NCBI RefSeq assembly: GCF_012976305.1
Contig: NZ_JABDSR010000007.1
Location: 89,958 to 153,957, forward strand
DNA length: 64,000 nucleotides
Direction of reading: 5' to 3'
From: Peptoniphilus faecalis
GTDB lineage: Bacteria; Bacillota; Clostridia; Tissierellales; Peptoniphilaceae
Position 1 is the first letter of the stretch. Every line of letters starts with the position of its first letter. The translations under genes and the position numbers were made by a program. Shown one piece after another: positions 42,039 through 50,691 of the stretch. The notes beneath the pieces were generated by a model. The model was not told the origin of the DNA. It did not search any database and saw nothing but the letters and a program-made list of their open reading frames with translations.

Positions 42039-43301
42039 TTACTCCTCGTTTACAAAAATTGGCTTAGCATAATACACGAAAATCATCGCATCATATAGAT
42101 CTTTTGGAACTTCTTTTACTCTATAACTTGTTGGAATAAATTTCATAACCGGAGAATATCCTTCACCTAAGCTTATCATGTTAATCTCCTTATTTATAAC
42201 TTTAAAAGTTTCTCCATCTTTAACTTTTGAAAAGTCTAAATAATATTTTCCTTCGAATTTTTTTGCACTATACGCAAGAGGATTTGCTGATACAAAGGTA
42301 TGATTTGATCTCCTATTATTAGGACCAACTTCATTAATATTTACAATTCCCTTGTAGAAATCCGTTCCAATAATAAAGTATCTATCGCCAAAATTTTCCT
42401 TTAAGTGAGCACCCATTGGCTTATAAAATTTTTGAATCTTTGCAACATGACCATTGTGTCCAGCAATTAAAATCAAATTATTTCCTTTTGAACTTTCAAA
42501 ATCACTGATCCATTTAACATTGTCAGCCATAAATTTATCTCTTTCGTCATTAACCTTTGCATAATCATTAAAGTCTAAAGCATAATATTTTATGCTATCA
42601 AGTACATTTACAATAGATCTGGAAATAATTTTCGCATAATCAGAAGAAAGTGGATCAACATAACTTTTTATCTCCCTCAATAAATTTTCTTTCTCTTTTA
42701 TTTTTGTAATTTTAAAATTTTTGTCTTTCATAAAGGAAAATTCTTTTTCTAGGTTTTTATCTTGTAAAATATTTTTATCTTTGCAAAAATCTAAAATTGC
42801 TTCAATTGACTTTTCTGGGTTTTGCATATCAAAACCATAGAAAGATAGCTTGTCCTTATCTTCAGCCCTTTGATTGTAATCAAACATAAAATTTATAAGT
42901 TCATTCATTTCCTTTGTGTGATAAATATTAAAGGAAAAAATCCTCGAAATATTTTCATCCCTCTTATTACCATGAATGTAATTATTTATCAATATTCCTT
43001 CGCCAAAATCTGATTCAAGGCAAAAAATTTTCAAATTGTTTTTTTCGACTAAGTCTTTTAATAACTCTAGTTTTAAATATTGAAAATTAGAATTTCCATG
43101 TGTGGCTTCACCTAGTCCCACAACCCTTATGTCTTCACCTAGTTTTATTTCACTTACTTTTTTACCATAATCTTCAATATCGACGATATCTTTTCTTGCC
43201 TTTAGTTTTGGTAGATTAATCCACAAAAAATCTCCCACAGCTGCCATAAAAATAATAGCCAATAAGAAAATTACAATTCCTTTAAAAAACTTTTTTAACA
43301 T
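42039..43301 (-). CDS. Membrane-anchored erythromycin-esterase-like protein
   Basis: 420 residues. One N-terminal membrane helix (IVIFLLAIIFMAAVGDFLW) places the rest outside the cell. The body shows the Ere family pattern: VVGLGEATHGNSNFQ with conserved Glu/His, then CLESDFGEGILIN, YGFDMQNPEKS, and ILIAGHNGHVAKI. Ere enzymes hydrolyse macrolide lactones, but many homologues have other substrates, so drug resistance should not be assumed. Its position in the BceAB-like operon suggests a role in surface defence. GGAGG precedes the ATG at 43301. Confidence 0.85.
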   Translation of the reverse strand: MLKKFFKGIVIFLLAIIFMAAVGDFLWINLPKLKARKDIVDIEDYGKKVSEIKLGEDIRVVGLGEATHGNSNFQYLKLELLKDLVEKNNLKIFCLESDFGEGILINNYIHGNKRDENISRIFSFNIYHTKEMNELINFMFDYNQRAEDKDKLSFYGFDMQNPEKSIEAILDFCKDKNILQDKNLEKEFSFMKDKNFKITKIKEKENLLREIKSYVDPLSSDYAKIISRSIVNVLDSIKYYALDFNDYAKVNDERDKFMADNVKWISDFESSKGNNLILIAGHNGHVAKIQKFYKPMGAHLKENFGDRYFIIGTDFYKGIVNINEVGPNNRRSNHTFVSANPLAYSAKKFEGKYYLDFSKVKDGETFKVINKEINMISLGEGYSPVMKFIPTSYRVKEVPKDLYDAMIFVYYAKPIFVNEE

Positions 43302-43378
43302 TTTCTTGCCTCCTTTTCTAATTATAATTTATGTAAAAAATTAAATCCTTTATTCAAGATTACAAATTCAACTTTAAT

Positions 43379-43394
43379 GTGACATTTTTGTAAG
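43379..43394. promoter_or_regulatory. Possible BceR-type operator
   Basis: GTGACATTTTTGTAA (near 43380-43394) sits between the kinase terminator and the esterase-like gene, about where a response-regulator site would be expected. A TATAAT occurs at about 43323-43328 on the minus strand. The match to known BceR sites is loose. Confidence 0.3.
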
Positions 43395-43399
43395 AAAAA

Positions 43400-43416
43400 A
43401 GAGTGCCACGCACTCT
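43400..43416 (-). terminator. Terminator of the two-component genes
   Basis: AGAGTGC-GTG-GCACTCT hairpin followed by TTTTTTC on the minus strand. The kinase stop codon lies in the first arm. It separates the regulatory genes from the esterase/ABC operon. Confidence 0.85.
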
Positions 43417-44380
43417 AGCTCAAAATATTTTTTAAATTTATATAAATCCTAGTTCCTACATTAACTTCTGATTCACATCTTAAAGTAATTCTTAAAGATT
43501 TTCCAATATTTTTGGTAAGATTAAGACCTAGTCCCGTTGACTTTTTTTCTAGTCTTCCATTATAACCTGTATATCCTGCGTCAAAAATTCTAGGTAAATC
43601 TTCAGGCATTATTCCTATTCCATTATCTTCTATTACAAGCTCATTGTCCCTTAAATAAATCGAAATTTTCCCATTTTCAGTGTATTTAATTGAATTAGAA
43701 ATTATTTGCTCAAGTAAAAAGGAAAACCACTTTGCATCGGTTAAAATAATTTTTTTAGTTTCACTAAAATCAACGCTGTTGTTTTTCCCAATAAACTGAA
43801 TTGAATACTTTCTTATTACACTCCTAATAATAATATCTAAATCATGCCTTCCAAAAACATAATCTGTGCTATCTACATTCATCCTTACATAGCCTAAAAT
43901 ATTTCCAACATATTCTTCAATTTCAAAAATTTCTTTCTCACAATCGAGCCTATTTATTTCATCTTTTTTAAGAAGTAGTTTTAATGCAAAAATTGGAGAT
44001 TTGATTTGATGAGTCCAAATTGTTAAATATTTTTTTACATCTTCTCTTTTTCTCTCTTCCTCATCCCTATAAACTTTATTTTCTTTTATTTCTTCATATA
44101 AAGCCTTTGATAAGGGAGAAGCCTTCATTTCAAATATTTTTTTGTAGTCCCTTTTATTTATAATATAAGTTTCTTCGATATAATCTCTATTACTTTCAAA
44201 ATAAAGAAAACAAATATACATAAAAAATAAAAATAAATACAAGAAAGAAATATAGATGCTCTTATTTTTTTCAATTTCAAAAATTAAATGAACTCCCAAA
44301 ATATAAAAAAATATAATCAATCCAAATATAATTGTAATTTTCTCTTTTTTTAAAAAACTTCTAATTGACAGGTGGGACAT
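43415..44380 (-). CDS. Intramembrane-sensing histidine kinase (BceS-like)
   Basis: 321 residues. Two membrane helices (IIFGLIIFFYILGVHLIF and IYISFLYLFLFFMYICFLYF) are joined by only a few outside residues, so it probably senses through a partner transporter. The H-box is IWTHQIKSPIFALKLLL, the N box QIISNSIKYTENG, and the G boxes EDNGIGIMPEDL and KKSTGLGLNLTKNI. The start overlaps the response regulator gene by 20 bp. It probably reads flux through the BceAB-like exporter encoded downstream. Confidence 0.94.
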   Translation of the reverse strand: MSHLSIRSFLKKEKITIIFGLIIFFYILGVHLIFEIEKNKSIYISFLYLFLFFMYICFLYFESNRDYIEETYIINKRDYKKIFEMKASPLSKALYEEIKENKVYRDEEERKREDVKKYLTIWTHQIKSPIFALKLLLKKDEINRLDCEKEIFEIEEYVGNILGYVRMNVDSTDYVFGRHDLDIIIRSVIRKYSIQFIGKNNSVDFSETKKIILTDAKWFSFLLEQIISNSIKYTENGKISIYLRDNELVIEDNGIGIMPEDLPRIFDAGYTGYNGRLEKKSTGLGLNLTKNIGKSLRITLRCESEVNVGTRIYINLKNILS

Positions 44381-45050
44381 AGTATCCTACTCCCTTCTTA
44401 GTCTTTATGAGTCCAAAAATCTTTATATCCTCTAGCTTTTTTCTCAAACGCATAATATTTACAGTTAGGGTATTGTCATCTATGTAAGAATCAGTTTGCC
44501 AAATTTTATTGATGATCTCATCTCTACTGATAATTTTCCCTGGCTTCTCCAATAAAACTTCTAAAATTTTAAATTCATTTTTTGTAAGTTCTACTTCACT
44601 ATCTTCCCTAGATACAATCATGTTGTCGCATTTAAGAATAATATCTTCATAATAAATATTTTTAGTTTCAAAATATTCATAAGTTCTCCTCAAAAGAGCC
44701 CTCATCTTTATTTGAAGTACTTCTAAATCAAAGGGCTTCGTCAAGTAATCATCTGCTCCAAGATCCATTGCCATTATTAAGTTTAAATTTTCATCAGCAG
44801 CAGAAATAAATAGAATAGGAACCTTAGAATTATCCCTAATTACTTTACACCAATGATATCCATTAAAAAAAGGAAGAGTTACATCCATTAAAACTAAATC
44901 TGGATGAAAATTTTTAAATTCATTAAAAACATTTTGAAAGTCTTTAACTCTTTTTATTTCATAATTCCAAATTTTTAAATATCTTTCAATTTCTTCTGCA
45001 ATTACCTTATCATCTTCAACTAAAAATATTTTCCACTTTCTATTTCTCAT
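44361..45050 (-). CDS. OmpR-family response regulator (BceR-like)
   Basis: 229 residues. Receiver domain (about 5-118) with phospho-acceptor Asp in PDLVLMDVTLPFFNG and Lys in LTKPFDLEVLQ, then a winged-helix output domain (ELTKNEFKILEVLLEKPGKI, with RLRKKLEDIKIFGLIKTKKG). It should be phosphorylated by the kinase encoded next to it and activate the esterase/ABC operon. GAAAAATGAG leads the start. Confidence 0.95.
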   Translation of the reverse strand: MRNRKWKIFLVEDDKVIAEEIERYLKIWNYEIKRVKDFQNVFNEFKNFHPDLVLMDVTLPFFNGYHWCKVIRDNSKVPILFISAADENLNLIMAMDLGADDYLTKPFDLEVLQIKMRALLRRTYEYFETKNIYYEDIILKCDNMIVSREDSEVELTKNEFKILEVLLEKPGKIISRDEIINKIWQTDSYIDDNTLTVNIMRLRKKLEDIKIFGLIKTKKGVGYYVPPVN

Positions 45051-45118
45051 TTTTCACAACCTACTATTTATAATCACAGCTTTCTTGAATTGATTATATA
45101 TATTTACAACCAAAAAAT

Positions 45119-45141
45119 AAAGACTCCCCGAGGAAGTCTTT
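45119..45141 (-). terminator. Terminator of pta
   Basis: AAAGACTTCCTCGGGGAGTCTTT stem followed by ATTTTTT on the minus strand, about 12 bases beyond the pta stop. Confidence 0.85.
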
Positions 45142-45153
45142 GTCAAATTTATT

Positions 45154-46125
45154 TTATAGCACTGCTTGTGCTGCTGTTATAATTGCTAGCGAATATACTT
45201 CATCTTCTACACAACCACGAGATAGGTCGTTTACTGGGGCATTAAGTCCTTGAAGAATTGGTCCAATAGCTTCAAATCCGCCAAATCTTTGTGCTATTTT
45301 ATATCCAATATTTCCTGCTTCAATGTTAGGGAATACAAATACATTTGCATGTCCTGCAACCTCTGAACCTGGTGCTTTTTTCTTTGCAACTGACTCTACG
45401 AAGGCTGCATCAAATTGGAGTTCACCATCTATTGCCATTTCAGGATTTTTTTCCTTTGCCATTTTTGTTGCTTCAGCTACCATTGTTACTCTTTCGTGAG
45501 ATGCTGATCCCTTAGTTGAGAAGGAAAGCATTGCAATCTTTGGTTCTAACCCAAATTGTTTAGCTGTTTCATTTGAAACTACTGCTACTTCCGCAAGTCC
45601 TTCTGCATCAAGGTCAATGTTAATTGCACAATCTGCCATTAAATACATTTCTTCGCCTCTTAGCATAATAAATGCTCCAGAACATCTCTTGTAACCTGGT
45701 TTTGTTTTTATAATTTGAAGTGCTGGTCTAACAGTATCTGCTGTTGTGTGGGCTGCTCCTGATACTAATCCTTTAGCTTTTCCCATGAAGATTAACATAG
45801 TTCCAAAATAATTGTGGTCCTTTAAAATTTCTTCTGCTTGCTCTTTGGTAACTTTTCCCTTTCGTCTTTCTACAAAAGCTTTGACCATTTCATCTTTTTC
45901 TTCGTAGTTAACTGGATTTAAAACTTCAAGACTTCCTAGTTCTACACCTTCTTTTTCTGCTAAAGCTTCAAGTTCTTTTTTATCTCCAAGAACTATTGGT
46001 TTAATATCACCATCTTCATTAAGTCTAATTGCTGCCCTTAAAATTCTTGTATCATCGCCTTCAGGAAATACAATTTCTGGTCTAGATGATCTTACTCTAC
46101 TTTTTAAATTTTCAATTAATGACAT
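45154..46125 (-). CDS. pta: Phosphate acetyltransferase
   Basis: 323 residues. Interconverts acetyl-CoA and acetyl-phosphate, feeding ATP formation through acetate kinase. Landmarks are IVFPEGDDTRILRAA at the N terminus, KGLVSGAAHTTADTVRPALQ, and the C-terminal VFPNIEAGNIGYKIAQRFGG. Length fits the single-domain class. The neighbours do not include ackA. Cytosolic Pta duplicates the reaction of the shell-enclosed PduL. Confidence 0.97.
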   Translation of the reverse strand: MSLIENLKSRVRSSRPEIVFPEGDDTRILRAAIRLNEDGDIKPIVLGDKKELEALAEKEGVELGSLEVLNPVNYEEKDEMVKAFVERRKGKVTKEQAEEILKDHNYFGTMLIFMGKAKGLVSGAAHTTADTVRPALQIIKTKPGYKRCSGAFIMLRGEEMYLMADCAINIDLDAEGLAEVAVVSNETAKQFGLEPKIAMLSFSTKGSASHERVTMVAEATKMAKEKNPEMAIDGELQFDAAFVESVAKKKAPGSEVAGHANVFVFPNIEAGNIGYKIAQRFGGFEAIGPILQGLNAPVNDLSRGCVEDEVYSLAIITAAQAVL

Positions 46126-46177
46126 AATGTCCCCCTTTATTGTTAATAATTACATTATATATCTTCTAAAAATTTTT

Positions 46178-47152
46178 TTAAAGTGAATAAGGTTTGAAAT
46201 TTACATCTTCAATTAATTCATTTAGCCTTACTGAATCTGCAACAAGCTTTGCAAGAAAATGATGTTTCATTGTGTGGACTCTTAAAACTTCAACACCCTT
46301 ATAGGCAGCTATTGTCGTAAGTGCTGCTGATGCTTCATCTCTATTTTCAAATCCTTCTTCCTTACTTGCATCTACATCAATACTGTTTTCAGTCAAAATA
46401 TTTGTAATAAATCTTTTTCTTGATACTCCCAAAAATATAAAGCATCCCATTTCTCTTAACACGTCAATTTTATCAATTAACTTTAGATTTTCCCTTTTTG
46501 TCAGTGCAAAGCCAATGCCTGGATCAAGCATTATTCTTTCTCTCTCTATTCCATTTTTTTCTGCAAGAGAAATTGACTTTGAAAGATATTTTTTCATTAC
46601 TTCGACAATATCCATTTCTTCAAAGGATTTTAATTCTTCATCAGTAAAAGCTCCAACACCTCCAAAAGGCGGAAAGTTCGCACTGCTCTTGTGATTTGGC
46701 CTTGCAATCTTTGGATTAAACATTAAAATTGCTCCCACATCACTTTTCCCTACGACCTCTGCCATCTTTGGATCGCCTATAAATCCTGTTATATCATTTA
46801 CAAAATCAACTCCTGCTTCTATTGCAGCTTCTGCAACATCAGCTTTCCATGTGTCAATTGAAAGAGGCACATCAGTCATTTTCTTTAGTTTTTTTATAAC
46901 TGGTACAACTCTATTTTTTTCTTCTTCAATCTCAACATAAGTTGAACCAGGTCTAGTGGATTCGCCACCAATATCAATCATTTTTGCACCAGCTTTAATA
47001 AGCTCCATTGCCCTATTTACAGCTTTGTCTGTACCATACCACTTTCCACCATCAGAAAAGGAATCTGGCGTAACATTCACAATTCCGCACAAAATTGTTT
47101 CCCTTCCGCTTTCTAAAACTTTGTCTTTATACTTACAAACTAAATTCTTCAT
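46178..47152 (-). CDS. folP: Dihydropteroate synthase
   Basis: 324 residues. Joins p-aminobenzoate to dihydropterin pyrophosphate in folate synthesis; target of sulfonamides. Motifs GIVNVTPDSFSDGG, KMIDIGGESTRPGS, DVPLSIDTWKADVAEAAIEAG and DPGIGFALTKRENLKLI are clear. It has about 40 more residues than a minimal FolP, mostly in a loop around FGGVGAFTDEELKSF. No other folate gene is adjacent. Confidence 0.96.
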   Translation of the reverse strand: MKNLVCKYKDKVLESGRETILCGIVNVTPDSFSDGGKWYGTDKAVNRAMELIKAGAKMIDIGGESTRPGSTYVEIEEEKNRVVPVIKKLKKMTDVPLSIDTWKADVAEAAIEAGVDFVNDITGFIGDPKMAEVVGKSDVGAILMFNPKIARPNHKSSANFPPFGGVGAFTDEELKSFEEMDIVEVMKKYLSKSISLAEKNGIERERIMLDPGIGFALTKRENLKLIDKIDVLREMGCFIFLGVSRKRFITNILTENSIDVDASKEEGFENRDEASAALTTIAAYKGVEVLRVHTMKHHFLAKLVADSVRLNELIEDVNFKPYSL

Positions 47153-47217
47153 TGTTCACTCCATTGCTATGTTATCAAGTTTATTTTATGTCTAATGTCT
47201 TATTAAATCAAATAAAT

Positions 47218-48213
47218 TTAAAGAGCATAATACCATAAAACTCCATCTTCATCTTTTTCAAAATTTACCTTGCCAATAGCCCTTAAATGCTCAAGATGTG
47301 CATGAGCTTCTCCTGCTGCGAAAAACTTTTGTGTATTTGGAAATTCGGAAAAATCTTTTGCCCGCATATCCCAGTTCATGTTCATGGCAATATCTCTTAC
47401 TGTGCACTTTCCCTTACTTTTTAAAGTTTTTAGTGCCTCATCAATTCTATGATTGTGATGCTCTTTTAACTCGTCAATTCTCTTTGGCACATCTTCTATT
47501 AATGCTCTATGAGATGAATAAAGATGATCAATTGGAAGATCTCTCAGTTCCTCAATATTTTTAAGATACATGCCCAAACTGTCGCCCACAGTGAAATCCC
47601 AAAAAGTAATATTTGGAGTAATATCTCCCAAAAGATGATCTCCGCAAAATAAAATTTTTTTACTTTCTTCATAAAGACCAATCATACCAGGAGTGTGCCC
47701 AGAAAAATCCATTCCCTTAAAAGTAAAATCCCCAACTCTTAAAATGTAGTCAGGATTAAAAGAAACATAGGGAAACTCTGCCTTGGGTCTATAACGAAAA
47801 CCAGCATGCTCTTCAATTTTTAAATTGTCTTCATCCAGCCCTTGAAGATGAGTAGTTTCCATAACACTCTTCCATCTTTTTGAGTTAGCGTCTGTCATAG
47901 AAGACATAATTCGATAGTCAATATCACCCATATAAATTTTAACACCAAGTTCTTTGTGAAACCATGTAGCAAGACCTGTATGATCTGAATGAAGATGAGT
48001 TAAAAATAAAATTGTCTTACTTAAATCCACTCCCATATCTTCAATAAAAGAAAGCATTTCCTCTCTTATCTCTTCAGTGTTAAAACCAGTATCCACTATC
48101 ATTGTATATCCCTTAGACTTAACCATATAAATATTTATGCTCTTTAAAGGATTGCCCTTTAACGGAATAATTTTCAAATAAACGCCATCTGAAAGTTTTT
48201 TAATGTTAGACAT
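47218..48213 (-). CDS. Metallo-beta-lactamase fold hydrolase
   Basis: About 331 residues. The metal site motif is FLTHLHSDHTGLATW; other His/Asp ligands are in FSGHTPGMIGLYE and LFCGDHLLGDI. The C-terminal part (HNHRIDEALKTLKSKGKCTV... MNWDMRAKDFSEFPNTQKFF) is like that of the LACTB2-type subclass. The start MSNIKKLSDGVY is set at 48213 because GGGGAGGT lies just upstream; a longer frame is spurious. It is divergent from the 138-residue gene. Substrate unknown. Confidence 0.9.
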   Translation of the reverse strand: MSNIKKLSDGVYLKIIPLKGNPLKSINIYMVKSKGYTMIVDTGFNTEEIREEMLSFIEDMGVDLSKTILFLTHLHSDHTGLATWFHKELGVKIYMGDIDYRIMSSMTDANSKRWKSVMETTHLQGLDEDNLKIEEHAGFRYRPKAEFPYVSFNPDYILRVGDFTFKGMDFSGHTPGMIGLYEESKKILFCGDHLLGDITPNITFWDFTVGDSLGMYLKNIEELRDLPIDHLYSSHRALIEDVPKRIDELKEHHNHRIDEALKTLKSKGKCTVRDIAMNMNWDMRAKDFSEFPNTQKFFAAGEAHAHLEHLRAIGKVNFEKDEDGVLWYYAL

Positions 48214-48259
48214 ATTACCTCCCCTGCTCATTTCATGTATAATAAATACGAGGTGAATT

Positions 48260-48676
48260 ATGAGCGATTTTTTATTAAAATTATTTAAAGTTGAAACAAT
48301 TAACAAACTGCCTATTGATAAATTATACCCTATTATAGAAAGTTTAGACCAAGATCAGAGAAGACTCATTGCAAATTCCTATGATTTAGACCTTGACGGA
48401 TTAAGCTTAACAGAAGAAGTTGATGCAATACATAATAAAATAATATCAGAATTTAAAAACACTCTAATGAGCTTTGACGAAAAAGAGCACAAAAGTTTTT
48501 ATGATTTTTACAATGGTGCCGTAGATTATTCCGACGAAAATGTCTATGTAAATATGAAAAAATTTACATCTCTAGGTCTTATGTATCTCTTCTTATCAAA
48601 ATCTGGTACCTACTTTAACTTCGTGATACCAATAGAATTAATAGAAATGTATGAAAAACTACTACAATCAAGCTAA
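48260..48676 (+). CDS. Conserved-looking protein of unknown function
   Basis: 138 residues, soluble, acidic, helix-rich, with KLPIDKLYPIIESLDQDQRRLIANSYDLD at the N terminus and a more hydrophobic end (SLGLMYLFLSKSGTYFNFVIPIELIEMYEKLLQSS). No domain is recognised. GAGGTGA precedes the ATG at 48260. It is divergent from the MBL gene, with about 45 bp between starts. The stop is only 7 bp from a repeat-like hairpin. Confidence 0.7.
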   Translation: MSDFLLKLFKVETINKLPIDKLYPIIESLDQDQRRLIANSYDLDLDGLSLTEEVDAIHNKIISEFKNTLMSFDEKEHKSFYDFYNGAVDYSDENVYVNMKKFTSLGLMYLFLSKSGTYFNFVIPIELIEMYEKLLQSS

Positions 48677-48682
48677 AAATAG

Positions 48683-48721
48683 ACCCGATATTATCGACTT
48701 CCAAAAATTTGACACAGAGCC
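48683..48721 (-). repeat. Dispersed motif plus hairpin, copy B
   Basis: On the minus strand GGCTCTGTGTCAAAT (48721-48707) is followed by a short hairpin around CGATAATATCG (48697-48683 region) and TATTTTTAG. Thirteen of 15 motif bases or more match copies A and C. Confidence 0.5.
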
Positions 48722-49025
48722 AAATTATTCTTAAATGAAATGGAGAATTTTATTCCGCAATAGAAAATAAAAATCTATTCCCTTACAAGATGTAATACAT
48801 TATACAAAGCATTCATTGCTTTTAAATAAGTTCAATTTTGAAAATGTATGAATACCTAACAATTTACTATCTTATGGAAATAGATATAATGATATATTGA
48901 TTTTATAACCTTGTAATAAAATTATGAACCTATAACAGTTTCCAAACAAGGTCACAAAAATATTCTAATACTTGGTCAAATGGTCGGAGTTTATTCAAAG
49001 AGATGTAAATAGAGGTGTTAAAAGA

Positions 49026-49580
49026 ATGAAAAATGAAGAATTATTATCAAAGAAAGGTTCAATAGAACTCTGGGACAGCAATTTAATAAATGAAATTGAA
49101 GTAGGAACTACAAGAAATTCACAAATATTTATTTCAAGATATATTTGATTTTGCTGGTCAAATAAGAAATGTAAACCTTTCAAAAGGCAATTTCAGATTT
49201 GCACAGTTTTATTTTTAAATGAAAACTTAAAAATAATCGAACTAATGCCCGAAAATACCTTTGATGAAATAATAGAAAAATATGTAGAAATGAATGTTGC
49301 ACATCCCTTTAGAGAGGGCAGCGGTAGAGCAACAAGAATATGGCTTGATTTGATTTTAAAGAAAAATTTAAAAATTTGTGTTGACTGATCAAAAGTTGAT
49401 AAATATTAATATCTTAATGCAATGGAAAGATCTCTAGTAAATATACTTGAGATAAAACATTTATTAAAATCAGCTTTAACAAAAGATATAAATAACAAAC
49501 AAGTTTATATTCGTGGAATACAAAATTCTTATTATTACGAAGGCTTATACAATTATGATATAGAAAATTTAGATAAATAA
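49026..49580 (+). pseudogene. Fic family AMP-transferase pseudogene
   Basis: The plus strand encodes successive parts of a Fic protein in shifting frames: NEELLSKKGSIELWDSN, then [29 protein letters not shown] (stop), then [20 protein letters not shown] and the catalytic motif [22 protein letters not shown] replaces the expected Trp in ICVD-stop-SKVD, and a TAA follows shortly after. The C-terminal part ends at TAA 49580. At least two frameshifts and two stops make it dead. Intact homologues modify GTPases or topoisomerases. The preceding 300 bp (48,722-49,025) shows no intact gene. Confidence 0.87.
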
Positions 49581-49669
49581 TATAAGGAATAATAAAATAA
49601 AAGTGTATCCTCGAAAACCGTTTAAAATACAAATAAACGATAGTTAACGATAATACACAATAATATAAA

Positions 49670-50012
49670 TGGTGGAGGCGGTGGGAGTCGAACCCACGTC
49701 CGAAGACTTTTTACAGAAAGATTCTCCGAGTGCAGACTCCTCTTTAAATTTCCCATGTATTACTAGAGTGTCAAACTCATACACAGTAGCGCCATTAAAC
49801 CCCTCTGCTATGACGCATCACAGAGTTCGTTTGCCCGCTAATTTGAAACCCGGTTACAGTTCGCGGCGTCTGGCCGGATTGCTACCTAATTAGGCAGCTA
49901 GTGCGAAATTATTTTCGTCGTTTATTTTTTATGGACCATTTTTACGTTGTGTGATCCATCAACGACTCGCTACTTAAAGCTCAAAATCCCCGTCGAAACC
50001 ATTTTCGCCCCC
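49670..50012 (-). ncRNA. ssrA: Transfer-messenger RNA (tmRNA)
   Basis: A 343-base gene for the ribosome-rescue RNA. The 5' end GGGGGCGAAAATGG and the 3' end CGCCTCCACCA pair to form the acceptor stem, with a T-arm GGGTTCGACTCCCAC-like segment near the 3' end. The tag frame reads AAC GAC GAA AAT AAT TTC GCA CTA GCT GCC TAA (NDENNFALAA). The codon before AAC is ATA. If it is the resume codon the tag begins with Ile, which would be unusual. Confidence 0.96.
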
Positions 50013-50058
50013 ATATATTAGACTAAGATTATACTAAAAATTGTGTTTTTTGTCAATT

Positions 50059-50691
50059 TTAGCGTATCTCAGTCCTTCTCGTCTTTTTCCTTCTCTTTTT
50101 CTTTGCAAATTTAAAGCGTAAAATTTCCTTCCACATAAAATACCCTATCGCTGAACCAAGTACATTTAAAATTAAATCATCAATATCCACAGACCTTCCT
50201 ATAAAGAATTGTATAAATTCAACAAAAAAAGAAGTTACAGATGTAATCCCAAGGATCTTTAATAGACTTCTCGTCTTTGGAAAAATTTCTGGCAATAAAA
50301 TTCCAAAGGGCACAAAAATTATTATATTGCCAATTATATTTGTCATAGTGTGCAAAAACCCCGAATATTTTATGTAGTTTTTTATAGTCCTAAAGGGAAC
50401 TAAATTTACCCCCCATGCTCCTGACGTAATTCTATCCTTAAAATTTCCAACGAAGTCAAAGTGCTCGTTAGTTAAATTTATTCCTGAATCAGAAATATAA
50501 GAGTTTGGCATAAAGAGCATTATTGCCAAAAAAGCAATATAGCCAGCAAATATACTCAATAGAAACTCTCTAAATCCATTGGAATTTATTTTTCTGTGTG
50601 AAAAAAATTTTACTCTTAATATAGAAAAAACTACAAAGGTAATTATAAAGGCAGGTATTGTTCTCGCTGCAAAAAATAAAAATAATCTCAT
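50059..50691 (-). CDS. VanZ-like family membrane protein
   Basis: About 210 residues. Five membrane segments; the VanZ-type motif NLVPFRTIKNYIK is followed by ITNIIGNIIIFVPFGILLPEIF, then FFVEFIQFFIGRSVDIDDLILNVLGSAIGY. VanZ relatives are linked to lipoglycopeptide tolerance, but most are of unknown role. The start ATG 50691 overlaps the stop of the HAD gene (ATGA). A polybasic tail (AKKKRRKKTRRTEIR) ends the protein. Confidence 0.9.
   Translation of the reverse strand: MRLFLFFAARTIPAFIITFVVFSILRVKFFSHRKINSNGFREFLLSIFAGYIAFLAIMLFMPNSYISDSGINLTNEHFDFVGNFKDRITSGAWGVNLVPFRTIKNYIKYSGFLHTMTNIIGNIIIFVPFGILLPEIFPKTRSLLKILGITSVTSFFVEFIQFFIGRSVDIDDLILNVLGSAIGYFMWKEILRFKFAKKKRRKKTRRTEIR

Noticed and set aside
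45135..45147. TCTTTGTCAAAT after pta resembles the dispersed motif
   Set aside because: It lacks the GG start and the hairpin lies on the other side and is the normal pta terminator, so I treat the match as chance.
49669..49893. Plus-strand open frame at the tmRNA locus
   Set aside because: It is the complement of the tmRNA gene and cannot be a protein gene.
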